Source: Bifidobacterium apri (lineage in GTDB: Bacteria > Actinomycetota > Actinomycetes > Actinomycetales > Bifidobacteriaceae). Taken from it: a stretch of 64,000 nucleotides of DNA. The position numbers and the translations under genes were made by a program. The notes under the pieces are model-generated. The model made no database searches. It was not told where the DNA came from and saw only the letters and a list, made by a program, of their open reading frames with translations. The DNA is taken from positions 62,001 through 126,000 of the forward strand of contig NZ_WBSO01000005.1 of NCBI RefSeq assembly GCF_009299485.1. The letters are read 5' to 3'. Positions 45,757 through 54,710 of the stretch are shown one piece after another; positions within the stretch are counted from its first letter, which is position 1; every line of letters starts with the position of its first letter.

Positions 45757-45859
45757 GGCGTGTTCGCGTTGAGCTCTCAGTCTCGCGATGCTGTGATTCC
45801 GATGTCGTGATTTCTCGGACACGACGCCCCGAAAACGGAGATGTCTTGCCGACGGCCTG

Positions 45860-45951
45860 CTTCTGCCGACGCTGAGGAGTTCCTAAGCGTCGGCAGAAGG
45901 TTATTGGTCTGCTTCTACCGACACTGAGACGTCCCTCAGCATCGGTAGAAG
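45860..45951. repeat. two tandem hairpins of repeat family B
   Basis: 45860-45899 has arms CTTCTGCCGACGCT and AGCGTCGGCAGAAG. 45912-45951 has arms CTTCTACCGACACTGAG and CTCAGCATCGGTAGAAG. Base changes in the stems are largely compensated, so the fold is conserved. They lie after the ThrE-type gene. Confidence 0.87.
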
Positions 45952-46046
45952 GTGTGATGCACGGTTTGCGATCTACAGGAGCGCCGGTGCCGGAACATGT
46001 GTTGACCTATACGACTCCACGACAATCTCCTGCATCACCCAAAAAG

Positions 46047-46076
46047 AACCCCGGCGGTGGGTGCCGCCGGGGAGGA
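46047..46076 (-). terminator. minus-strand Rho-independent terminator
   Basis: On the minus strand CCCCGGCGG and CCGCCGGGG form a 9-bp stem followed by TTCTTTTTGGG. This implies a minus-strand transcript ending here, from the 46.1-46.4 kb area. Confidence 0.75.
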
Positions 46077-46108
46077 GAGAAAGGAGAGAGAAGAAGAAAA
46101 GGGTTGAA

Positions 46109-46348
46109 TTATCGGGAACTCATGTTCCTGATCAGTTGTTTGCTGACATGTTCTATTAGAGTCCACGATGCTGTGTGCGTCTCGAAGTTTTCCTGAAAGT
46201 ATTCTGCCAATACCGTGTCGAAATCGTGCTGATGCTGGTGCGGCCGAGCGAGATCGGATCCAGACGGCTGGGCAGGCTTGTATAAGCGTCGCAATCGTAC
46301 CGAAGCGGACGCAATCCGTGATGGCCGCGCCGCCGCGTACACTGACAT
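46109..46348 (-). CDS. possible small protein of unknown function
   Basis: A minus-strand frame of up to 79 residues ends 33 bases before a strong terminator on the same strand. The last ~50 residues ([18 protein letters not shown]..) are hydrophilic with a helix-like pattern ([12 protein letters not shown], then [12 protein letters not shown]), more protein-like than other frames here. The true start is unclear: no good ribosome-binding site is visible, and the first ~25 residues look non-coding. It could instead be an RNA. It diverges from dcd. I do not recognise it. Confidence 0.4.
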   Translation of the reverse strand: MSVYAAARPSRIASASVRLRRLYKPAQPSGSDLARPHQHQHDFDTVLAEYFQENFETHTASWTLIEHVSKQLIRNMSSR

Positions 46349-46417
46349 ACAGTGAATGAACGGCCACGCCTACACGTGATGACCGTGATGAGAGCATCAA
46401 TTGTCAAGGAGAATCTT

Positions 46418-46999
46418 ATGCTGCTGTCCGACCGTGACATCCTCGCCGCGCAGGCCGACGGTCATATCTCGCTCGACCCGTGGACGCCCGAGATGGTGCA
46501 GCCCGCTTCCATCGACGTGCGTCTGGACCGTTTCTTCCGCCTGTTCAACAATCACGCATACACCTACGTAGATCCGGCGGAAAACCAAGGGGCGCTGACC
46601 GAGCAGTTCGAGGTTCAGCCTGATGAGCCATGGATTCTTCATCCGGGCGAGTTTGCACTCGCCTCCACTTGGGAGTACGTGAAGCTTGACCCGACCATCG
46701 CAGCCCGTTTGGAAGGGAAAAGCTCGCTCGGCCGCTTGGGCATCCTGACCCATTCCACGGCCGGCTTCATCGATCCCGGCTTTGAAGGGCATATCACGCT
46801 TGAACTGTCGAACGTGAGCACGCTTCCGGTCAAACTGTGGCCGGGCATGAAAATCGGTCAGATGTGCTTCTTCCAGTTGAGCTCCCCCGCGGAACATCCA
46901 TACGGATCCAAAGGCACGGGCTCGCATTATCAGGGACAGCGCGGACCGACCCCATCGCGCTCGTATATCAATTTCTACCGCGCGAAGGTTGACGACTGA
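46418..46999 (+). CDS. dcd: dCTP deaminase
   Basis: Dcd deaminates dCTP on the way to dUMP/dTTP. The ATG at 46418 ([12 protein letters not shown]) has AAGGAG seven bases upstream, giving 193 residues. The trimer core motifs [10 protein letters not shown] and [17 protein letters not shown] include the catalytic Glu, and the C-terminal lid [19 protein letters not shown] is intact. Actinobacterial members are often bifunctional dUMP-forming enzymes; which type this is cannot be settled here. Confidence 0.95.
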   Translation: MLLSDRDILAAQADGHISLDPWTPEMVQPASIDVRLDRFFRLFNNHAYTYVDPAENQGALTEQFEVQPDEPWILHPGEFALASTWEYVKLDPTIAARLEGKSSLGRLGILTHSTAGFIDPGFEGHITLELSNVSTLPVKLWPGMKIGQMCFFQLSSPAEHPYGSKGTGSHYQGQRGPTPSRSYINFYRAKVDD

Positions 47000-47476
47000 G
47001 CACGTGCGCCGATTGGTTTCGGTCGGCGTACATGGTGTCGTGTTACGGTAACCGTCTCGAATCTAGGTACCGTTGCTTACTTCCGTGTATCAACCGTCGT
47101 ATCAACCGTCGTACTTCCAAGCCTCGTGTGCCGTTGCGCCGTGGCGGTGTTGTGGCTCCCGCCATTCAATCGACGGCCACATCATACAGGTATGTGTCCG
47201 GATGGCGGCGCATCCGCAGCGTACAGTCGTGCATATGCCACTCCGGCATGGTAGACACAGCGCTATGCGGTTGGCACGCTCGCGGCATGCCTGTGACATT
47301 CCTGTGACGTGCCTACGGCTCGTGTCGTTTTGCGCGCGGCACCGCGCGGCCGTGTGACATGTCGGCAATGCGCATGACATGATACTTGCTTACTGCAGCA
47401 CTACAGCTAGAGCTCAGGTACGTGCATGCCCCTCACACCCCAAGCGATACCTAAACGATACCCAAGGAGAATTTGC
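47000..47476. other. dcd-malY-like spacer
   Basis: About 475 bases without a supportable gene. Short direct repeats occur (GTATCAACCGTC twice near 47087-47110). Nothing else was recognised. Confidence 0.55.
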
Positions 47477-48679
47477 ATGATTTATGATTTCACTTCGCTG
47501 ATGGAACGGCACGGCAAGGACGCTCTCGCTATCGATGGTCTGGGGTCTCAGCCCGGATTTACTCCAGACCCGCCAAAACCTGGCTTCGATGTCATTCCGA
47601 TGTGGATTGCCGACATGAACTTTCCCACAGTTCCCACCATCCCGCAGGCGATTATCGAGCGTGCGAAGCACCCGGCTTTCGGCTATTTCCAGATGAGCGA
47701 CGCATATTTCGACGCGATTGCCGGCTGGCAGCGCGACCGCAATGGCGTCACCGACATTCCGCGTGAGGCGATTGGATATGAGAACGGCGTGCTCGGCGGC
47801 CTGATGTCCGCGGTCGCGGCGTTTGCGGCTCCGGGTGACAAGATTCTGCTGCACAGCCCCACCTACGTGGGATTCACCATGGCTCTGGACAATGCGGGAT
47901 ACGCCATTGAGCACAGTCCGCTCAGGCTTGATGAGCATGGCGTGTGGCGTATGGATTTCGACGATATGGATCGCCGTCTCAAGGAGCATCACATCCATGT
48001 GGCGGTGTTCTGCAGTCCGCACAATCCTTGCGGCCGCGTATGGGAGCGTTGGGAGATCGAAGAGGCGATGGAGGTGTTCCGTCGGAACGACTGCATCGTC
48101 ATCTCCGATGAAATCTGGTCGGATATCGTGCTTGATGGTCATCGGCATATCCCTACGCAGGCGGTCAGTGAGGATGCGAAGCGACGCACGGTCGCCCTGT
48201 ATGCGCCCTGCAAGACCTTCAACGTGTCCGGCCTCGTCGGTGGATATCACATCATCTATGATGGGTATCTGCGTGACCGGGTCGAGGCGCAGGCGTCGAA
48301 ATCGCACTACAACGAGGCGAATGTGCTGGCCATGCACACGTTGATCGGCGCCTACACGCAAGAGGGACGGCAATGGCTTGATGAGTTGCTTGTCGTGTTG
48401 ACGCGCAACGTGGGGCTGATGTTCGACTATCTGTCGTCGGTTGACGGTGTGGAGGTCGCCCGGCCGGAAGGCACGTACATGCTGTATGTGGATTGCTCGC
48501 GTTGGTGTCGGGAGCATGGCGTGACCATCGGACAGCTTGAGAAGCGCGGTTGGGATGTGGGTGTCGCATGGCAGGATGGCGTGATGTTCGGCATGCCTGA
48601 CACCATTCGGATGAATGTGGCGCTGCCGGAAATCCGTGTGCGTGAGGCGATCCGACGACTGCGCGAATACGTGTTCTGA
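47477..48679 (+). CDS. MalY/PatB-type PLP-dependent C-S lyase (aminotransferase fold)
   Basis: This fold-type I PLP enzyme resembles MalY/PatB cystathionine beta-lyases, which release homocysteine or H2S from C-S amino acids. The ATG at 47477 (MIYDFTSLMERH) has AAGGAG 8 bases upstream, giving 400 residues. Family segments are IPMWIADMNFP near residue 39, FCSPHNPCGRVW, ISDEIWSDIVL and the PLP-lysine region APCKTFNVSGL (Lys in CKTFN). Cystathionine beta-lyase activity would serve methionine synthesis. A general aminotransferase is the alternative. Confidence 0.9.
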   Translation: MIYDFTSLMERHGKDALAIDGLGSQPGFTPDPPKPGFDVIPMWIADMNFPTVPTIPQAIIERAKHPAFGYFQMSDAYFDAIAGWQRDRNGVTDIPREAIGYENGVLGGLMSAVAAFAAPGDKILLHSPTYVGFTMALDNAGYAIEHSPLRLDEHGVWRMDFDDMDRRLKEHHIHVAVFCSPHNPCGRVWERWEIEEAMEVFRRNDCIVISDEIWSDIVLDGHRHIPTQAVSEDAKRRTVALYAPCKTFNVSGLVGGYHIIYDGYLRDRVEAQASKSHYNEANVLAMHTLIGAYTQEGRQWLDELLVVLTRNVGLMFDYLSSVDGVEVARPEGTYMLYVDCSRWCREHGVTIGQLEKRGWDVGVAWQDGVMFGMPDTIRMNVALPEIRVREAIRRLREYVF

Positions 48680-48845
48680 GATGCGTGTGCGTGTACGTGT
48701 GTGTACCGTGTTCGGGATGGTTCGAATCTTCTGATGTCTGACGTTTGCCGTCTGGCATCTGCCGTCTGACCGCTGACGTCAGGTGCGGCCGTGCGCTGCC
48801 TGCGTTCGCTGTCGGCGGCATATCGCCGGTCTTGTTGCGGCTAGC

Positions 48846-49025
48846 ATGGAAGACATGGCAGATGTGAAGATGATGGGGCCGAACGAGTTGCGGGAGTACG
48901 CGAAGCGCGGTCAACGTGAGCATGATGAGGTGAACAAGGAGCTTGAACGTCGTTGGCATTCGTATGACGGATTTCTGCCGGATGCACCGTTCAAGTCGAT
49001 TCTTGACAGCAACGACGACGAGTGA
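48846..49025 (+). CDS. small hydrophilic protein of unknown function
   Basis: The ATG at 48846 (MEDMADVKMMGPNEL) gives 59 residues; ATG 48855 is an alternative. The protein is rich in charged residues with a helical middle (NELREYAKRGQREHDEVNKELERRW) and a short C-terminus (DGFLPDAPFKSILDSNDDE). Third-position base use looks coding. No convincing Shine-Dalgarno is visible. A hairpin with 10-bp stem GGTCGGTCGG/CCGACCGACC follows at 49037-49071. I do not recognise a family. Confidence 0.6.
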   Translation: MEDMADVKMMGPNELREYAKRGQREHDEVNKELERRWHSYDGFLPDAPFKSILDSNDDE

Positions 49026-49036
49026 GCGATTGATTG

Positions 49037-49071
49037 GTCGGTCGGTTGATTGATTGATGGCCGACCGACCT
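49037..49071 (+). terminator. hairpin after the small protein gene
   Basis: GGTCGGTCGG and CCGACCGACC form a perfect 10-bp stem around a TTGATTGATTGATGG loop. The following TATTCGTCTG is only weakly T-rich. Confidence 0.6.
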
Positions 49072-49185
49072 ATTCGTCTGCCGTGCGACAATCCTGTCGC
49101 AGCACAAGCAGATACCTCGGTCGGCACACCGCAGTACGTACCGGGTGTCCGGGCTCGCTAGGTTTGCGGGCATGTCGGACACGCC

Positions 49186-49222
49186 GGGCATGTCGGACGC
49201 ACCGAGCACACCCGACATGCCC
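49186..49222 (-). repeat. inverted repeat with extra direct copy, after the hydrolase gene
   Basis: GGGCATGTCGG (49186-49196) pairs with CCCGACATGCCC (49211-49222). A direct copy GGGCATGTCGGAC also starts at 49168. It is about 70 bases past the minus-strand hydrolase stop, so it may aid termination. Confidence 0.55.
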
Positions 49223-49289
49223 GATGCGCTGATATGCGAGACATGTCAGACCTCATCGGCATTGCGAATCCGGGCAAAGCCCCGGAGCA

Positions 49290-50348
49290 TCAATCGTGGG
49301 CCAGTTCGTCCGCATCCGCATAGAACGCGAAAATCTGCTGAAGATACGGTCCGAGAATCTCATTCGGCATGCTGAAGATTTCATGCAATGCGTCGGGAAC
49401 ACGCACGAGCTTCGCATTCCCCCCGGCATTGTTCACCCAGTGGATGAACCGGTTTTGCGCTTCGTTCAGCACCCATTGGTCGCGCCCCGCCTGGAACAGG
49501 AGCAGCGGAGTATCAATATTCGCGCACGACTGTGGCTTCTGTACGGCGTGCGACAGTTTGAGCGATTGACGCACCCATTCGAATGTCGCTGCATACGTCT
49601 GATTATGCACGTCGCCGATTCGTTGCTGCTGATACCAGCGTACTCGCGATTCACACGCCCCCGGATAGTCGTTCATATTCAATTCGGGAGTGAACTCGCT
49701 TTGTCCGAACACGATATGCTTGCCCAAGCCGAAGGTGCACATCAGGCTCGCGGCAAGGTACGCAATCCAATTCGGCATTCCCGTCTGTGGGGCGATCATC
49801 GGGCTGGACAGCACGGCACGGTCGAAGGTGTCCGGATACGTTTCAAGCAATGCGGCGCCGATACCGCCGCCCATCGAATGGCTGTACAGGAACAGCGGCC
49901 GTCCTCCCGCGTATTCCCGGCCCACTTCAAAGGCGAATTTGTTGAGATCGGCGACATATCGATGCCAATCGTCAATCCAAACAAGGGACGGATTGTCAAT
50001 GTCTCGTACAGAACGGCCATGTCCGCGGTGTTCCAAGAAGCACACGGAATATCCGGCAAGGAGGAAATACCAGATCATTTCACTGTATTTGGTCGCGAAT
50101 TCAGTAAAACCGTGCGAAATGACGATTGCACCATTGAACATCGCCGTGGCGCCTTCGACGTTGAGCTTGTCGAAGGCTTTGGCGTCGTAGCAGACGTAAT
50201 GGAGTTTGCCTTCTTTCGCCGGCTTGCCGAGCCTAGGCGCTTGTGCGGGATCCATCCACCCCTCGGTGCTGCACTGCTTCAATGCGGGCATGACTACGGT
50301 ATCCATCTGCGCCTGATAATGGCTCTCGTCAATTAGCGGAATGGTCAT
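49290..50348 (-). CDS. alpha/beta hydrolase, lysophospholipase (serine aminopeptidase S33-like)
   Basis: The ATG at 50348 (MTIPLIDESHYQ) gives 352 residues. The oxyanion segment is GAIVISHGFTEF. The lid and core segments EHRGHGRSV and WIDDWHRYVADL are typical of PldB/monoglyceride lipases. The nucleophile elbow is YSHSMGGG, where the usual Gly before His is Ser. The acid and base lie in LLFQAGRDQWV and DALHEIFS. No signal peptide is present. The substrate, probably a lipid ester, is not defined. Confidence 0.88.
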   Translation of the reverse strand: MTIPLIDESHYQAQMDTVVMPALKQCSTEGWMDPAQAPRLGKPAKEGKLHYVCYDAKAFDKLNVEGATAMFNGAIVISHGFTEFATKYSEMIWYFLLAGYSVCFLEHRGHGRSVRDIDNPSLVWIDDWHRYVADLNKFAFEVGREYAGGRPLFLYSHSMGGGIGAALLETYPDTFDRAVLSSPMIAPQTGMPNWIAYLAASLMCTFGLGKHIVFGQSEFTPELNMNDYPGACESRVRWYQQQRIGDVHNQTYAATFEWVRQSLKLSHAVQKPQSCANIDTPLLLFQAGRDQWVLNEAQNRFIHWVNNAGGNAKLVRVPDALHEIFSMPNEILGPYLQQIFAFYADADELAHD

Positions 50349-50495
50349 GGCATCTACTGTAGTCGAACCGGCGATACCGGCATATTGGCCAAATCGATGC
50401 CGAATGACCAATACGCCGGTATGCCGGCTGTATGTCGGGTTGTTCGCTGGCAGGTTGCCCGATGTGCGCCCTATGCGTTCCTCTATGTCCGTTCG

Positions 50496-53102
50496 CTATG
50501 CCCGGTCTGATACCCTCGGCGTCATTCCTAATGCCTGAATCAGAAAATCGCGTTGCAATATCAACAAGTTGCGGGCGACCGTTGGGTCATTGGTCATATG
50601 GGTGATGCCCGTGAGCGGCAGGAACGTATGTGGCTTGCCGGCTGCCATAAGAGCCTGGGACAGGCGCAGCGAGTTGGCGATGCTCACATTGTCGTCCGCG
50701 AAACCGTGAATCAGCATGAGCGGGCGATCCAGACCAGGCGCGTCTTCGATAATGCTGTTGGCGCGATAGGTTTCCGGGTCGAGACCGAGATACCGTTCGG
50801 TGTAATGCGTGTCGTACAGGGTCCAGTCGGTGGGCGGGGCGCCAGCGCATGCCGCGTGGACGGTTTCCGGCGCGTCAAGTACCGACAGCGCTGACAGGAA
50901 CCCGCCATACGACCAGCCGATCATCGCCACGCGGTCGGTGTCCGCTTCCGGAGCGGCTTGCTGCAAGGCGTGCACGGCTTCGACTTGATCGGCGAGCGTG
51001 ACCCGCTTCATGTCGTGGAAGATCTCCCTGTCCCAGCGTGGACCGCGACCGGTCGTACCGCGTCCGTCGGCGGTGACGACGAGGAATCCTTGATCCGCCC
51101 ACCATTGCGCGTCCCAATATGCGGATTGGCTGAGCGTGACTTCCTGGTGGCCCGGACCGCCGTATGGTTTGAGCAGGACGGGCAGACGTTCCGCGCTCGC
51201 ATATGGGCTGTCGAGGCTCGGCCGGGTGATTGCGGTATACAGCTGGTGTTCGCCCAACCTGACGAACCGGGTATTCGGCGTGAATCCCGGTGTGGCCGCA
51301 TGATTGGCGATGTCAGCGCGCAGATGGTCATCTAGGGAGGGGAACCGGTCTGCGGTTGCGGGATTGCCATCGGCATCGAGCGCGAACAAGTGGACCATCC
51401 TTGATTGCGCATGATCCATATCCCTGCCGGACATGACGATTCCTCGACCGCTTCGTGAAGCGGTCCATACGCCGGGCGATATGGTGACCGGCGTGATTGA
51501 ACCGTCGAAGCCGAGCCGCACCACGTCGAAGCTGCGGGCGTCATGAAGGTCCGCTTGATTGGCCCACATATCCGGTACGTCGGCTGCTTGCGGGTTGTCA
51601 GGCGTGCGCTGCACTACGGCGAGAACGTCGGTATCGCCGGCGTCCAGAACCGTGCGCACCTGCCATCCGACCGGGGTGAATGCCTTGCCGTCAACAGTGA
51701 GTCGATTGGTGTCTGTGTCCATGTCGTTGAATGCGCATACCAGTCGCCCATTCGGGGTGAATGCCGGTGTTCCGGCGATCAGGTCGAGCCATTGGGGATT
51801 CGTGTGCTCTTCGAGTACGGTGGTGGTGCCGTTGTGTTCGACTTGGAGCACCTGATCGTGGTTTTGCAGACGGTTCTGTACGAGCAGCAGCGGGCGATGC
51901 CCTGCCTCCCAACGCACGACGGCGAGATACTCGTAAGCCTTGCGATCCCAAGCGATGCGTCGGGCGTCCATGCCGCTGTAACGGCCGTTGCCGTCGAATT
52001 CAAGGTCAACCAACGTGAGGAATACGTCCGCGTTGCGGGTCAACGCTTGCGGATACCGGCGCGCGGTTGCGTCGCGATCGGGGTTCGCCGGGTCGCTGAT
52101 ATGCCACGTCGGTTCCGCGGAACTGTCGAAGGTTTCAAAAATGACGGCATTGGAGTCGGGCGACCACCAGAATCCGTCGTACCGGTTCATCTCCTCCCCT
52201 GCGGCGAATTCCGCCAATCCGATGGTCCACGTGCGTTGGGCGGGGTCGGGACCGTTGTGCACGCCCCAGATCGCATGGATGCCGTCGTGGAGGGAAGATT
52301 TGCCGCTTCCGTCGGATTCGCCGGTTTGCGGCCAATCCGCGATATCCACCATGACCAGATGCTCGCCGGTGGTGTACAGCACGTGTCGGCCGTCCGGCGA
52401 GATGCGGGGGTTGAGTACCGGTACCAGGTCGTCCGGATTGGCGTTCGGTGCGAGGCTGTCTTCGTCGTCCTCGTCCGCACAAGTATGCAGGCCGTGAGCG
52501 GAATCGATCTCCGTGATATCGGTGTCATCCGATGGCGCGGCCAAGGCGTCAACGGCAAGCTGGCGTGTGCGCGACCCATGGCCGTCCTTGTCGATTTGCG
52601 TGAGGAACAGCTGGCTGTTGATGGTGAATACGACGCGCTCGCCTGCCGCATCAACCGAATACGACACAATGCCTTGCCCGCCTTCGCGTGCTCGTTCGCG
52701 GCGTGCTCGTTCTTCGGCGGGAACCTCTTCGGCGTCGGCGTTGGGGAGCAGCTTGCGTGGATCGGCGAGCAGGATTTCTTCGTGCTTGCCGGTGGCGGTG
52801 TCGAATGTGCTCAACCATAGTGAGGTGACTGTGTCTTCCGGACCGTCGGAGCGCAGGAATAATGCTCGGGAGCCGTCTGCGATGACGGTCGCCGAACGTG
52901 GTGCTCCGCATGTAAAACGCAAGCTTCGGGCTTTGCGTTCAGGGAACTGTTCGATGGCCGATGGTGCCGCGGATGCGGTATCTGATGTTGGTGTGACGCC
53001 TGATGCTGTGCCTGATGTCATGGGTGTGCTGGGTGCGCCGTAAGCCGTGTGGTTTGGGCTGTCACCGGCGGTGCCGATGGTGTTCGTATGGAGTTCGCTC
53101 AT
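50496..53102 (-). CDS. S9-family peptidase (prolyl oligopeptidase / dipeptidyl aminopeptidase type)
   Basis: This 868-residue serine peptidase has an N-terminal beta-propeller-like region (about 70-600, including a DPP-IV-like segment RRIAWDRKAYEYLAVVRW) and a C-terminal hydrolase domain. The catalytic Ser731 is in GWSYGGF. The Asp is in HGFADDNVS and the His in GITHMTND. A LLKPYGGPGHQ segment begins the catalytic domain. No signal peptide is seen, so it probably cleaves peptides in the cytoplasm. A low-complexity Ala/Thr/Ser N-terminus precedes the fold. Confidence 0.92.
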   Translation of the reverse strand: MSELHTNTIGTAGDSPNHTAYGAPSTPMTSGTASGVTPTSDTASAAPSAIEQFPERKARSLRFTCGAPRSATVIADGSRALFLRSDGPEDTVTSLWLSTFDTATGKHEEILLADPRKLLPNADAEEVPAEERARRERAREGGQGIVSYSVDAAGERVVFTINSQLFLTQIDKDGHGSRTRQLAVDALAAPSDDTDITEIDSAHGLHTCADEDDEDSLAPNANPDDLVPVLNPRISPDGRHVLYTTGEHLVMVDIADWPQTGESDGSGKSSLHDGIHAIWGVHNGPDPAQRTWTIGLAEFAAGEEMNRYDGFWWSPDSNAVIFETFDSSAEPTWHISDPANPDRDATARRYPQALTRNADVFLTLVDLEFDGNGRYSGMDARRIAWDRKAYEYLAVVRWEAGHRPLLLVQNRLQNHDQVLQVEHNGTTTVLEEHTNPQWLDLIAGTPAFTPNGRLVCAFNDMDTDTNRLTVDGKAFTPVGWQVRTVLDAGDTDVLAVVQRTPDNPQAADVPDMWANQADLHDARSFDVVRLGFDGSITPVTISPGVWTASRSGRGIVMSGRDMDHAQSRMVHLFALDADGNPATADRFPSLDDHLRADIANHAATPGFTPNTRFVRLGEHQLYTAITRPSLDSPYASAERLPVLLKPYGGPGHQEVTLSQSAYWDAQWWADQGFLVVTADGRGTTGRGPRWDREIFHDMKRVTLADQVEAVHALQQAAPEADTDRVAMIGWSYGGFLSALSVLDAPETVHAACAGAPPTDWTLYDTHYTERYLGLDPETYRANSIIEDAPGLDRPLMLIHGFADDNVSIANSLRLSQALMAAGKPHTFLPLTGITHMTNDPTVARNLLILQRDFLIQALGMTPRVSDRA

Positions 53103-53453
53103 GGTTTCAGCCTACTCTGATGAAGGCCGCTGGGCGCATCCCATTGCTGGAACGTGGTGCAGTGCCGGTGTCATGTCCTGAGTGCGTGACGCTCCTTCTT
53201 GCGATGGGGTCGTCTTGTTGGCCATGTGTCATGCTTGTGCACCTTCTTCGTAGCGTCGTACATGCTTGATGCTCTTGGCAAGCTCGTCACTGATGTGTTT
53301 GTTTCCAACGTTTCTGACATGATTCCTGTATACTTTTGGGGCAGCATCACCATCCACGCCCCATTGAATGAAGAAATTGCAAGTATTGGCGCTTGATTTT
53401 GGTCGAAGTGATGACACAGCGTAGGATGGACGAGGATATAGAAAGGGATCACT
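53103..53453. other. spacer upstream of the FHA-kinase operon
   Basis: About 350 bases between the divergent S9 peptidase and fhaA-like genes, which must carry the operon promoter. No gene is supported. Confidence 0.55.
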
Positions 53454-54155
53454 ATGAGCGTTCTCGACCGTTTTGAAAAGAGCGTGGAAGGCGCCGTCAA
53501 CGGTGTGTTTTCGAAGTTCGGGTCCAAGGACCTGCAGCCCGTCGACCTGTCAAGCGCCCTCGAGCGTGAGATCGACGCTGAAGCCATGCCGGTCGGTCGC
53601 GATCGCACAGTGGCCCCGAATGAGTACCGTTTTAAGCTGAGCACCCCTGATTTTGATCGGATTGAACAGTGGGGCAGCGAAGCGCTTGCCAATGAGCTTG
53701 CGGACAATCTCACCCAGTACGCCAAGAGCCAGAATTACGCCTTTGTTGGACCGGTTGTGGTGATTTTTGAAGAAGACCTCGACCTCAGCAAAGGCAACTT
53801 CAAGCTGAGTTCGGAATCCGTGCAGGGCAATGCAGTGCCTGTCACGACTGACAACCAGTCGCAGGACAGCCCGATGCTGGAAATCAATGGTAGCCAGTAT
53901 CTGCTGACCAAGCCGAAGACCGTGATTGGCCGCGGTTCCGGTTGCGACATCGTCATTGACGATCCGGGTATCTCCCGTAAACACCTTGAAATTGACATTA
54001 CCGATAACGGCGTGATCGCTCGCGATCTCGGCTCGACGAACGGCACATTCGTCGAGGGCCATCAGATTCCGGCGGCCACGCTGCTTGACGGCAACACCAT
54101 TACCATCGGCCGAACCCGCATCCTGTATTGGGCTTCGTCACAGGATCAGGACTGA
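53454..54155 (+). CDS. FhaA-like protein (DUF3662 + FHA domain)
   Basis: This 233-residue protein starts MSVLDRFEKSVEGAVNG with AAAGG upstream. The N-terminal DUF3662 domain (1-115) is typical of FhaA. A Ser/Gln-rich linker follows. The FHA domain (about 150-225) has GRGSGCDIVIDDPGISRKHLEI and DLGSTNGTFVEG, so it should bind phosphothreonine. In mycobacteria FhaA binds phosphorylated MurJ and PknB-operon partners. It is first in a seven-gene operon. Confidence 0.93.
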   Translation: MSVLDRFEKSVEGAVNGVFSKFGSKDLQPVDLSSALEREIDAEAMPVGRDRTVAPNEYRFKLSTPDFDRIEQWGSEALANELADNLTQYAKSQNYAFVGPVVVIFEEDLDLSKGNFKLSSESVQGNAVPVTTDNQSQDSPMLEINGSQYLLTKPKTVIGRGSGCDIVIDDPGISRKHLEIDITDNGVIARDLGSTNGTFVEGHQIPAATLLDGNTITIGRTRILYWASSQDQD

Positions 54156-54179
54156 TTCAGCCTGAGAGCGAGTTTCGTT

Positions 54180-54704
54180 ATGCCCACCGAACTTACCTTC
54201 GCAATCCTCAAGTACGGGTATCTCATCCTGTTGTGGGTGTTTCTCTGGCTTGTCGTTCGTTCTTTGCGTCGTGACATCGAGACGTTCAGTCCCCATAAAT
54301 CATTCTCACGTCGTCGACGTGACCGTAAAGCACGCAAAGCGTCGAAGAATGCCGCGCCCGCGGTACCGTCTGCGGGGAGGCAGTCCGCGCCTTCGCAACG
54401 CCAGTCCGCCCAGCCGACCTTGCTGGTGGTTATTGACGGTCCGCTTGCCGGCAGTTCTGTTCCGTTGGGTAATACGCCGATTACGCTCGGTCGCGCCGCG
54501 TCCAATACCGTCGTACTCGATGATGAGTTCGTGTCGTCGCATCATGCTCGTGTCTATCGTGATCCCACGACGGGCTCGTGGGTGATCGAGGATCTTGGCT
54601 CCACGAATGGCACGGTAGTCAATCAGCGTCGTATCGGTGCTCCTACAGTGCTGTCCGCACGTGTTCCTGTCCGTATCGGCGCTACAACATTCGAGCTGAG
54701 GTGA
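54180..54704 (+). CDS. FhaB-like membrane protein (N-terminal helix + FHA domain)
   Basis: This 174-residue protein has one N-terminal membrane helix (YGYLILLWVFLWLVV, about 12-27), an Arg-rich stretch, a Pro/Ala/Ser linker and an FHA domain (about 95-170) with GRAASNTVVLDDEFVSSHHARV and EDLGSTNGTVVNQ. FhaB (FipA) recruits kinase substrates to division or elongation sites in mycobacteria. A conserved Thr target before the FHA domain could not be assigned. Confidence 0.92.
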   Translation: MPTELTFAILKYGYLILLWVFLWLVVRSLRRDIETFSPHKSFSRRRRDRKARKASKNAAPAVPSAGRQSAPSQRQSAQPTLLVVIDGPLAGSSVPLGNTPITLGRAASNTVVLDDEFVSSHHARVYRDPTTGSWVIEDLGSTNGTVVNQRRIGAPTVLSARVPVRIGATTFELR

Positions 54705-54710
54705 TGCCTG

